5,845 nucleotides of DNA from Gammaproteobacteria bacterium (GTDB lineage Bacteria; Pseudomonadota; Gammaproteobacteria; SZUA-229): NCBI GenBank assembly GCA_021768055.1, contig JAASSE010000084.1, forward strand, positions 1-5,845, read 5' to 3'. Below, piece by piece: positions 1-5,525 of the stretch. The translations under genes and the position numbers were made by a program. The stretch's first letter is position 1, and each line of letters begins with the position of its first letter. The notes under the pieces were generated by a model. The model was not told the DNA's origin. It made no database searches and saw only the letters and a list, made by a program, of their open reading frames with translations.

Positions 1-201
1 CAGCATGCCGGCGAAGTCATACATGAGCTGGCCATGGCAATCCAGGAGAAAATGAAATTATCGAAAATTACGACCCTCGTGCATGCATATCCAAGTTATT
101 CGCAAATCAACAGAAGAGCCGCCGGGCAGTATTTTCGCGACAGCCTGTTCAGCGCAAAAACAAAAAAACTGGTGAAATTCCTTAATCGCTGGATCCCTTG
201 A
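1..201 (+). CDS. C-terminal end of a mercuric-reductase-like FAD/NAD(P) disulfide oxidoreductase (partial, 5' cut off)
   Basis: Frame 1 is open from the first base and ends at TGA 199-201, giving the last 66 residues of a protein whose start lies outside the window. It matches the dimerisation domain (Pyr_redox_dim) of class I flavoprotein disulfide reductases: HAGEVIHELAMAI at residues 2-14 and VHAYPSYSQINRRAAG at 27-42, the region that in dihydrolipoamide dehydrogenase carries the HxHPTxxE catalytic dyad. Here the second His is Tyr (residue 30) and the Glu is Gln (residue 35). Tyr at that place recalls mercuric reductase, but the C-terminal Cys-Cys pair of MerA is missing; the protein ends in LNRWIP. 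It should be a soluble, dimeric FAD enzyme or domain. Proteins of this type, sometimes fused to a TVP38/TMEM64 membrane domain, are known neighbours of arsS. The arsS start is 8 bases downstream, so the two are probably co-transcribed. Substrate unknown. Confidence 0.8.
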   Translation, partial: QHAGEVIHELAMAIQEKMKLSKITTLVHAYPSYSQINRRAAGQYFRDSLFSAKTKKLVKFLNRWIP

Positions 202-207
202 GGTGAG
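201..207 (+). promoter_or_regulatory. Ribosome binding site of arsS
   Basis: AGGTGAG lies just before the GTG start at 210 and overlaps the last base of the preceding gene's TGA. An ATG at 208-210 looks attractive but reaches a stop after five codons (ending in TGA), so the Shine-Dalgarno supports the GTG in the other frame. Confidence 0.6.
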
Positions 208-209
208 AT

Positions 210-1166
210 GTGCTTGATACACTGAGCTATTTAAAAAAGACTGATTTTCCTACACTGCGCAGGTCAGTACTTGAAACACTGCAAGTGAACTTGGGCTATT
301 TGTGTAATCAGCAATGTCTGCACTGTCATGTCGATGCAAGCCCGCGCCGAACAGAAATAATGGATGAAAAAACAGTTGCGGATGTTATTCGCTATTTGAA
401 AAAACAAAACTTAAAGACGCTGGACCTGACCGGCGGTGCACCGGAAATGAATCCGTATTTCAAGGAATTGGTTACAGCGGCAAGGCAGTTGGGTGTACAC
501 GTGATCGATCGCTGCAACCTGACGATTCTCACGGAGCCGGGTTATGAAGACCTTGCGGAGTTTCTTGCTGAAAATAAAGTGGAAGTCATTGCCTCCATGC
601 CATGTTACCTGGAACAAAATGTTGATGCACAACGTGGCAAAGGGGTATTCGAAAACAGCATCAAGGGCCTGAATCAGTTGAACGGGGTGGGGTATGGAAC
701 AGATAAAGACCTGGTGCTTAATCTTGTCTATAACCCGCAAGGTGCAAACCTGCCACCTTCACAGGCGGAGCTGGAACCGGCATACAAGAAAGTTCTGTCG
801 GAATCATACGGGATTTCATTTAACCATCTGTATACGATTGCAAATATGCCGATCAAGCGCTTTGGTAGCACCTTGTTGTCAAAAGGTGAGTTTGATGCCT
901 ACATGCAATCGCTGAAAAACTCGCATCAGGATACAAACCTGGATTCCGTGATGTGCAAGACCCTGATCAGTGTTGACTGGCAGGGCTATGTTTACGACTG
1001 TGACTTTAACCAGATGCTGAAAATCTATACCGGGGCGGGCAAAGGCAAGACGCACCTGAATGATTTGATCGACAGGGACATCAGGGATGCTGCCATCGTG
1101 GTGATGGATCATTGCTATGGGTGTACGGCTGGACAGGGCTCAAGCTGCGGCGGCGCTTTAACCTAG
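210..1166 (+). CDS. arsS: Radical SAM/Cys-rich protein of the ArsS (arsenosugar biosynthesis) family, all-cysteine form
   Basis: A complete 318-residue protein, close to the usual family length. The radical SAM 4Fe-4S motif CX3CX2C is at Cys32, Cys36 and Cys39, within the family-typical stretch TLQVNLGYLCNQQCLHCHVD; LTGGAPEMNP (73-82) follows as the SAM-binding GGxPE-type motif. Other family marks are DRCNLTILTEPG (100-111), PCYLEQNVDAQRG (131-143) and the C-terminal DUF3641-type domain with Cys249, Cys264 and the closing HCYGCTAGQGSSCGGALT (Cys302, Cys305, Cys313). In characterised members the enzyme joins the 5'-deoxyadenosyl group of SAM to dimethylarsenite, an early step of arsenosugar synthesis; it acts in the cytoplasm and needs an iron-sulfur cluster. 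Some relatives are selenoproteins; here there is no in-frame TGA and all conserved positions are Cys. GTG is the start because homologues begin with MLDT-like sequence. The TAG stop lies inside the left end of a large inverted repeat. No arsM is in the window, so the arsenic substrate is inferred. Confidence 0.9.
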   Translation: MLDTLSYLKKTDFPTLRRSVLETLQVNLGYLCNQQCLHCHVDASPRRTEIMDEKTVADVIRYLKKQNLKTLDLTGGAPEMNPYFKELVTAARQLGVHVIDRCNLTILTEPGYEDLAEFLAENKVEVIASMPCYLEQNVDAQRGKGVFENSIKGLNQLNGVGYGTDKDLVLNLVYNPQGANLPPSQAELEPAYKKVLSESYGISFNHLYTIANMPIKRFGSTLLSKGEFDAYMQSLKNSHQDTNLDSVMCKTLISVDWQGYVYDCDFNQMLKIYTGAGKGKTHLNDLIDRDIRDAAIVVMDHCYGCTAGQGSSCGGALT

Positions 1167-1288
1167 AAACTATTGCGCTCGGCGATACTGCGTTAAAAAC
1201 AAATTTCGAATGCTCATTTATTTACATATAAACTCCGCTTCGAAATTTGTTTTATGCCTTGTCTCGCCTTCGCTCATGACGTTTCTAG
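1163..1288. repeat. Large imperfect palindrome (MITE/REP-like), bounded by CTAGAAAC and GTTTCTAG
   Basis: The ends are exact inverted repeats: CTAGAAAC at 1163-1170 and GTTTCTAG at 1281-1288. An inner perfect 15-bp pair, AAAACAAATTTCGAA (1196-1210) and TTCGAAATTTGTTTT (1239-1253), flanks a 28-base centre that can form a small TTTAT/ATAAA stem. Between the outer and inner pairs the arms match only partly; the 30 bases next to the centre (1181-1210 and 1239-1268) align without gaps, including GGCGA/TCGCC. A transcript would fold into a long hairpin. I know similar palindromes as dispersed intergenic repeats in gammaproteobacterial genomes, from memory only. Its first bases provide the arsS stop codon. 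It may act as a terminator or mRNA-stabilising stem between arsS and the transferases, but there is no clean U-tract after it. Confidence 0.75.
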
Positions 1289-1310
1289 AAAATGATAACT
1301 TCGCTATCAG

Positions 1311-1375
1311 ATCGAAATGCGGGGCTGCGAAGCGGTAAACTAACGCGTACACTCCGCTTTCGAAAAACAAACTGC
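1311..1375. repeat. Decayed second copy or relative of the adjacent palindrome
   Basis: ACTCCGCTTTCGAAA (1351-1365) repeats ACTCCGCTTCGAAA of the first element (1232-1245) with one extra T, and both are followed by a CAAA/TTTG-rich stretch and then TGCC. In this copy CGAAGCGG (1328-1335) pairs with CCGCTTTCG (1354-1362) around an 18-base loop, with one bulged base. No intact outer ends were found, so this looks like an eroded fragment. The rest of the interval to 1440 is AT-rich and holds no convincing ORF. Confidence 0.45.
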
Positions 1376-1411
1376 CTTTTCTGAAAACAACAGAATGATT
1401 TCTATAGATGA

Positions 1412-1448
1412 TTAGTGTTTATTTAGTGTTACTTTGCTAGTGCATAAT
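1412..1448 (+). promoter_or_regulatory. Possible promoter region with TTAGTGTT direct repeats, before the glycosyltransferase genes
   Basis: TTAGTGTT occurs at 1412-1419 and again at 1423-1430, one helical turn (11 bp) apart, with a third TAGTG at 1438-1442. CATAAT at 1443-1448 matches a sigma70 -10 box at five of six positions; the best -35 candidate, TTTAGT at 1422-1427, is poor and spaced at 15 bp. A start near 1455 would place the GC-rich hairpin at the 5' end of the mRNA. This is inference from weak matches. Confidence 0.2.
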
Positions 1449-1452
1449 ATTT

Positions 1453-1480
1453 GTCATGCCCGCGCAGGCGGGCATCCAGT
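1453..1480. repeat. GC-rich REP-like hairpin directly before the glycosyltransferase start
   Basis: ATGCCCGC (1456-1463) and GCGGGCAT (1468-1475) are perfect inverted repeats around the four-base loop GCAG, inside a stretch GTCATGCCCGCGCAGGCGGG followed by CATCCAGT. This is the core of the widespread proteobacterial dispersed repeat of the form GTCATxCCCGC...GCGGGxATCCAG. It ends 6 bases before the ATG at 1487, where the ribosome binding site should be, and no Shine-Dalgarno is visible. Read as codons from a TTG at 1451 it gives SCPRRRASS, an N-terminal artefact of this repeat. Confidence 0.75.
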
Positions 1481-1486
1481 GACTTT

Positions 1487-2158
1487 ATGAAAGTATCCAT
1501 AATAATCCCCGTTCTCAATGAAGCAGGTCATATTAAAGATATGCTTGAGTCATTGTCTTTATATAGAGAACAGGATCATGAAGTGATCGTGGCGGACGGT
1601 GGCAGTGTCGATGATACGGTGGCCCTGTCAAAAGACCTGGCCGATCATGTTGTTGAGTCGGAGCAGGGCAGGGCCGCGCAGATGAACGCTGGTATAGATG
1701 TAGCAAGCGGTGATGCACTGCTGTTTCTACATGCTGATACACGGTTGCCTGTGAATGCGCTGGATCAGGTTGTACAGTCATTACAGGAAGGGCATTACTG
1801 GGGTCGTTTCAGTGTGCGATTAACCGGTCATCATTGGGTGTTCCGCATCATCGAACGGATGATGAACCTGCGTTCCTGTATTACCGGCGTGGCCACTGGT
1901 GATCAGTGTATTTTTATCAGCCGCGAATGTATCGATATTGTCGGTGCTTATTCTGAAATGCCTTTAATGGAAGACATTGAGCTGAGCAAGCGTTTGCGCA
2001 CGCTCGGCTGGCCTGCCTGTATAAAGACCCATGCAATTACATCAAGCAGGCGCTGGGAGCAGCACGGTATCATGCGTACGGTTTTGTTGATGTGGCGGTT
2101 GCGTCTGTTGTATTTTCTGGGCGTATCCGCGGACAAGCTCGCGCGCCAGTATTCATGA
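1487..2158 (+). CDS. Family-2 type glycosyltransferase of the ArsS neighbourhood (TIGR04283-like)
   Basis: A 223-residue GT-A fold protein. It opens with MKVSIIIPVLNEAGHI, the standard GT2 first strand, then IVADGGSVDDT (34-44), RAAQMNAGIDVASGD (62-76) and the metal-binding LLFLHADTRLP (78-88, with Asp84). Later come TGVATGDQCIFISR (133-146), the acidic LMEDIELSKRL (160-170) and SSRRWEQHG (186-194). The order and length fit the small transferase routinely encoded beside ArsS and thought to act in making or decorating arsenosugar-like products; the sugar donor and acceptor are not shown by the sequence. The ATG at 1487 is preferred over the upstream TTG at 1451, because the extra 12 residues are translated repeat DNA. 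The next gene starts inside its stop codon (ATGA), so the two are translationally coupled. The C-terminal stretch 198-213 is hydrophobic and could touch the membrane. Confidence 0.85.
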   Translation: MKVSIIIPVLNEAGHIKDMLESLSLYREQDHEVIVADGGSVDDTVALSKDLADHVVESEQGRAAQMNAGIDVASGDALLFLHADTRLPVNALDQVVQSLQEGHYWGRFSVRLTGHHWVFRIIERMMNLRSCITGVATGDQCIFISRECIDIVGAYSEMPLMEDIELSKRLRTLGWPACIKTHAITSSRRWEQHGIMRTVLLMWRLRLLYFLGVSADKLARQYS

Positions 2159-2787
2159 TTACGGCATCGTATAGATATCCTGATTGCATCATTCTTGTAT
2201 TTGCCAAGGCACCGATTGCGGGCACGGTGAAAACACGTCTTGTGCCTCACCTGACACATCAACAAGCTGCTGAATTGCAACAGGAATTAATTCATGATCG
2301 CTTGCAGATGTGCAGATCATCAAGATTATGTGAAGTTCAGCTTTGGTGCAGTCCAGATATTGACCATGAATTTTTTGGTGTGTGTTCAGATTTGTATGAT
2401 ATTAACTTGAGGCAGCAGAAAGGTAATGACCTTGGTGAACGCATGATGGACGCGATCGGGAAGTCGTTGGCAAGTTATAAAAAAGTTATCATCATTGGTA
2501 CAGATGCCCCAGCACTGGATGCCGGATTAATCGATAAGGCCATAACCGCATTGAATCAGAGTCAGATTGTTATGGTCCCAGCGGAAGATGGTGGCTATGT
2601 ATTGCTGGGGGCTGTTGCTTATAGCGACAGCTTACTCGAACATGTCAGTTGGGGTACGGAGAATGTGTTGTCACACACTTGCCGGAATATCGATCATCTC
2701 AATTTAAGTTATGAATTACTGGATCAATGTTGGGATGTGGACAGGCCGGAAGACCTGGAGCGTTATTTTTCTTTAAAGAAGATGTGA
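2155..2787 (+). CDS. DUF2064-type transferase of the ArsS neighbourhood (TIGR04282-like)
   Basis: A 210-residue protein with the nucleotidyl/glycosyltransferase-like GT-A fold of PF09837. Its signature is LVFAKAPIAGTVKTRLVP (residues 14-31), resembling the nucleotide-binding GxxKTRL loop of this family, then GNDLGERM (90-97), IIGTDAPALDAGLI (113-126) with the conserved Asp117, PAEDGGYVLLGA (142-153), and a closing CWDVDRPEDLERY (192-204). These are typical of the transferase 1 found with ArsS and its GT2 partner; it probably activates or transfers a sugar or similar group, but no substrate is proven. The ATG at 2155 overlaps the preceding TGA, which explains the weak ribosome site. An in-frame ATG at 2092 would add 21 residues read from the previous gene and has no homologous look. 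Its 3' end overlaps the convergent phosphatase gene by 15 bases. Confidence 0.85.
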   Translation: MITASYRYPDCIILVFAKAPIAGTVKTRLVPHLTHQQAAELQQELIHDRLQMCRSSRLCEVQLWCSPDIDHEFFGVCSDLYDINLRQQKGNDLGERMMDAIGKSLASYKKVIIIGTDAPALDAGLIDKAITALNQSQIVMVPAEDGGYVLLGAVAYSDSLLEHVSWGTENVLSHTCRNIDHLNLSYELLDQCWDVDRPEDLERYFSLKKM

Positions 2788-2800
2788 GAGGATATCCTCT
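2769..2800. other. Two adjacent perfect palindromes at the convergent gene ends
   Basis: TTCTTTAAAGAA (2769-2780) and AGAGGATATCCTCT (2787-2800) are both perfect palindromes. The second can fold as a 5-bp AGAGG/CCTCT stem with an ATAT loop. They sit where the plus-strand DUF2064 gene and the minus-strand phosphatase gene end, 6 bases apart. A weak bidirectional terminator is possible, but neither strand has a proper T-tract after the stem, so the role is uncertain. Confidence 0.3.
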
Positions 2801-3429
2801 GGGTGTTGGATGATTGCATCAGCGCCCCAGCTGTTGACGTCTTCGTGTTCACCAATATAGCCATACATCGCAACCAGCGTTTTCATGCCGGCATTGTTGC
2901 CGGCTTCGATATCCCTTCTAGCATCACCGACGTACATGCACTCTTCGTTTATCGAGTTTGCTTCTTCACAGGCATGATGCATGGGTTCAGGGTGTGGTTT
3001 CCTGTTCTCCGTAGTGTCGCCGCTGACGATCGATGATGCACGTTGGCTCAGCTGCAGGCTGTCCAGCAACGGCAGGGTCAGCCAGCCCGGCTTGTTGGTG
3101 ACTACGCCCCAGTTGAGTCCATTCTGTTCGAGGTGATCAAGAACCTTTTCTATGCCTTCAAACGGCACGGATTGGTCGCATACATTCTGCTGATATATCT
3201 CCAGGTAGCGCTGCTTCAGCTGCGCAAGCCTGTCTTCGGGCAGGGCGTCACCGAACGCCAGTTTAACCAGGGCAACGCTGCCGTTTGATACAACCGGGCG
3301 CACCTGTTCGAACGGCAACACAGGCTGGTTTTCTTCCTGGCACAAAATATCCAGTGCTGCGGCCATATCGGGTGCGGTATCGATCAGGGTTCCGTCAAGA
3401 TCGAATAAAACAGTTTTAATCGATGTCAC
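2773..3429 (-). CDS. mupP: HAD-family phosphatase, probable MupP (MurNAc-6-phosphate phosphatase); alternative Gph (phosphoglycolate phosphatase)
   Basis: A 218-residue HAD phosphatase with all four motifs: FDLDGTLID (Asp10 nucleophile, Asp12 acid/base), VVTNKP (Thr111), RKPHPEP (Lys144) and VGDARRDIEAG (Asp169, Asp173). The helical cap lies between motifs I and II. It would be annotated as phosphoglycolate phosphatase by general models. From memory of the Pseudomonas proteins, NWGVVTNKP, AMYGYI and WGADAIIQHPEDI look closer to MupP than to E. coli Gph, which has a GYNYGE-type segment after motif IV. Pseudomonas MupP also lies directly behind ubiG. MupP removes phosphate from MurNAc-6-P in the cytoplasmic recycling route that bypasses de novo UDP-MurNAc synthesis. 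The start is GTG, one base after the ubiG stop, so translation is coupled. Its end overlaps the convergent transferase gene by 15 bases. Family is certain; MupP versus Gph is inference. Confidence 0.85.
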   Translation of the reverse strand: MTSIKTVLFDLDGTLIDTAPDMAAALDILCQEENQPVLPFEQVRPVVSNGSVALVKLAFGDALPEDRLAQLKQRYLEIYQQNVCDQSVPFEGIEKVLDHLEQNGLNWGVVTNKPGWLTLPLLDSLQLSQRASSIVSGDTTENRKPHPEPMHHACEEANSINEECMYVGDARRDIEAGNNAGMKTLVAMYGYIGEHEDVNSWGADAIIQHPEDILSHLL

Positions 3430-3430
3430 G

Positions 3431-4138
3431 TTATTCAGGTCTGATGTAATGGACCATGTAATTCACATCTACATCCCTGCTGGTGCGATACATGCCGGTT
3501 ACCGGGTTATAGGAGATCCCTGCGATACTGATGACATCAAGTCCCGCATCTCTGCACCATTCATCCAGTTCCGATGGACGTATGAATTTACTGTATTCAT
3601 GTGTGCCGCGTGGCAGCATCTTCATGATGTATTCAGCACCGACGATGGCGAACAGGAATGATTTGGGATTGCGGTTGATCGTGGAAAAGTACACTGAGCC
3701 GCCCGGCTTGACCAGTTGCTCGCAGGCGTCGATGACTGAAAAAGGATCCGGTACATGCTCAAGCAGTTCCATGCAGGTTACGATGTCGAATTCGCCAGCA
3801 TGTTTTGATGCCATTTCTTCGGCTGTTATTCTCTGATAATCAATATCGTGGTCTGATTCCATGGCGTGCAGTTGGGCCACCGACAAGGGCGCCTTGCCCA
3901 TATCAATACCGGTAACTTCAGCACCACAGTCAGACATGCTTTCACACAAGATACCGCCACCGCAGCCGATATCGATGACACGCTTGCCGGTCAGTGGGCT
4001 ACCGGTGTTAATAAAGTTAAGCCTTAATGGATTGATATCATGCAGGGGCTTGAATTCGCCCTGTCTGTCCCACCAGCGGGAAGCGAGCTCTTCAAATTTG
4101 CGGATTTCTGCCGGGTCGACATTAACGTGCGTTGTCAT
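3431..4138 (-). CDS. ubiG: Ubiquinone biosynthesis O-methyltransferase UbiG
   Basis: A 235-residue class I SAM methyltransferase, the usual UbiG length. It begins with [18 protein letters not shown] (7-24) and PLRLNFI (37-43), both UbiG hallmarks. SAM motif I is [13 protein letters not shown] (54-66), followed by [10 protein letters not shown] (72-81), [10 protein letters not shown] (123-132), [20 protein letters not shown] (142-161) and the family-specific [17 protein letters not shown] (175-191). The C-terminal [18 protein letters not shown] matches the UbiG end. It carries out both O-methylation steps of ubiquinone synthesis in the cytoplasm, in contact with the membrane-associated Ubi complex, releasing SAH. 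ATG at 4138 fits homologues; no good Shine-Dalgarno is seen. It lies 52 bases behind mtaD and one base ahead of the phosphatase gene. A TAAAAT at minus-strand 4154-4149 could be an internal -10 box, but no matching -35 was found. Confidence 0.95.
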   Translation of the reverse strand: MTTHVNVDPAEIRKFEELASRWWDRQGEFKPLHDINPLRLNFINTGSPLTGKRVIDIGCGGGILCESMSDCGAEVTGIDMGKAPLSVAQLHAMESDHDIDYQRITAEEMASKHAGEFDIVTCMELLEHVPDPFSVIDACEQLVKPGGSVYFSTINRNPKSFLFAIVGAEYIMKMLPRGTHEYSKFIRPSELDEWCRDAGLDVISIAGISYNPVTGMYRTSRDVDVNYMVHYIRPE

Positions 4139-4190
4139 GATGGTGTGTATTTTACGCTGACAGGATGAAGCCTGCTAGAACGATGATGCC

Positions 4191-5519
4191 CTAGCCATGC
4201 CGGTCCTCAGATTCAACTTTCCGGCCCCATTCGCTTGCCTGTTCGAGAATGGCAGTTTCATCGAGGCTGGTAAGCACGCGGTCTTTTAACAAATGCTTGC
4301 CGGCTATCCAGACATCGGAAACCTGCTCACGGCCGCAGCTGTACACCAGGTGAGAAACCGGGTCGTACATCGGTGACGTTTCTATATCGTCCATCCTGAC
4401 GGCGATGATGTCTGCATCCTTGCCCGGCTCAAGCGAACCGGTCCTGTGATCGATGCCCAATGCCCGGGCGCCGTTGATCGTCGCCATTCTGAGTGCGGTA
4501 GATGCAGGCAATGCAGTCGGGTCGCCGGCAACACCCTTGGCGAGCAGTGCGGCGGTATGCATTTCGCTGATCATGTCGAGATCGTTGTTGCTTGCAGCGC
4601 CATCGGTGCCGAGTGCGACATTGATACCCTGTTGGTGCAGTTCGGTAACCGGACAGAAGCCGCTGGCAAGTTTCAGGTTGGATTCGGGGCAGTGCACAAC
4701 ATGACAGCCGCTGTTGGTGAGCAGGCTGATTTCCTCCTTGTTCAGTTGTGTCATGTGTACTGCCAGCAAGGATGGCGTGATCAGGCCAAGTTCGTGCAGG
4801 CGCTGTAAAGGACGCAAGCCCGTGTTCTCAACCGCCTCCTCAACTTCGTGTGCTGTTTCGTGGATATGCATGGTGATGGGAATGTCCATCTCGTGCGCAA
4901 AACTTCGGATTTTTTCCAGGGGTCCGTCTGAAACAGTGTAGGGGGCATGGGGTGCAAATGTTGTTGTAATCAGGTCATCTGTGCGGTAACTGTCATGCAC
5001 GGCAATGCCTTTTTCCAGGTACTCTTCTGCCTTGCTTGCCCATACCGTTGGAAAGTCAATTACGATCAGACCGACACAGGCGCGCATGCCTGCATTTTTT
5101 GCAACGCGCGCAGTGATATCCGGAAAGAAGTACATGTCATTAAAACAGGTCGTGCCACTGCGCAACATTTCAGCGATGGCGAGTTCGGTGCCGCACTGAA
5201 CAAAGTCCTCGTTGACCCAGCGCGACTCGGCCGGCCAGATGTGATTTTGCAGCCAGTCCATCAGGGCAATGTCATCGGCCAGACCCCTGAACAGGCTCAT
5301 CGCAGCATGCGTATGGGCGTTGATCATGCCTGGCATCAGGGCATGCTGTTGGTAACTCTGTTCCACGCCAGCCTGGTATTTTTCCCGGGCCTGGTCAGTT
5401 GCGACTATGTCGATAATCCGGTCTTCATGGATAGCGACACTGTGGTGTTCAAGGTACTGGTCGTTGTCGTTGACCGGGATTACCCAGCGAGCATGTAATA
5501 AGGTATCGATCTGCGTCAT
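4191..5519 (-). CDS. mtaD: 5'-methylthioadenosine / S-adenosylhomocysteine / 5'-deoxyadenosine deaminase (TRZ/ATZ amidohydrolase family)
   Basis: A 442-residue amidohydrolase of the usual length. The metal site is complete: His69 and His71 in INAHTHAAMS, His218 in MHIHET with Glu221 three residues on, catalytic His255 in AVHMTQL and Asp306 in LGTDGAASNND. The 51-residue spacing His255 to Asp306 equals that I recall for the Thermotoga enzyme. Glu98 in WPAESRW and His191 in FAPHAPYT fit the substrate pocket of the MtaD group. The last part (362-410) returns to the small beta domain with GSLEPGKDADIIAV. The enzyme deaminates MTA, SAH or 5'-deoxyadenosine to the inosine forms, clearing by-products of SAM chemistry. 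In Pseudomonas the homologue next to ubiG is an MTA deaminase. It leads the operon; the UbiG reaction yields SAH, a possible substrate. The exact preferred nucleoside cannot be read from the sequence. Confidence 0.88.
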   Translation of the reverse strand: MTQIDTLLHARWVIPVNDNDQYLEHHSVAIHEDRIIDIVATDQAREKYQAGVEQSYQQHALMPGMINAHTHAAMSLFRGLADDIALMDWLQNHIWPAESRWVNEDFVQCGTELAIAEMLRSGTTCFNDMYFFPDITARVAKNAGMRACVGLIVIDFPTVWASKAEEYLEKGIAVHDSYRTDDLITTTFAPHAPYTVSDGPLEKIRSFAHEMDIPITMHIHETAHEVEEAVENTGLRPLQRLHELGLITPSLLAVHMTQLNKEEISLLTNSGCHVVHCPESNLKLASGFCPVTELHQQGINVALGTDGAASNNDLDMISEMHTAALLAKGVAGDPTALPASTALRMATINGARALGIDHRTGSLEPGKDADIIAVRMDDIETSPMYDPVSHLVYSCGREQVSDVWIAGKHLLKDRVLTSLDETAILEQASEWGRKVESEDRHG

Positions 5520-5525
5520 GCGGCG

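Noticed and set aside
208..225. ATG at 208 as the start of arsS
   Set aside because: This frame meets TGA after five codons; the GTG at 210 is in the arsS frame.
1289..1310. GATAACTTCGCTATC as a terminator hairpin after arsS
   Set aside because: The stem is only about six pairs with an A-C mismatch and a 3-base loop, and no T-tract follows.
1163..1480. CRISPR array or attachment site in the repeat-rich gap
   Set aside because: The repeats are inverted, differ in sequence and have no regular spacers; there is no cas gene, integrase or tRNA nearby.
1451..1486. Upstream TTG start adding 12 residues to the glycosyltransferase
   Set aside because: The extra residues are translated REP-like hairpin DNA; the GT2 fold starts exactly at MKVSIIIPV from ATG 1487.
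2092..2154. Upstream ATG start adding 21 residues to the DUF2064 transferase
   Set aside because: It lies inside the previous gene in another frame; the ATGA overlap at 2155 gives the usual N-terminus and coupling.
4947..5498. 183-codon plus-strand ORF opposite mtaD
   Set aside because: It is antisense to a well-supported gene with complete catalytic motifs, has no recognisable domain and no ribosome site; best explained as a shadow.
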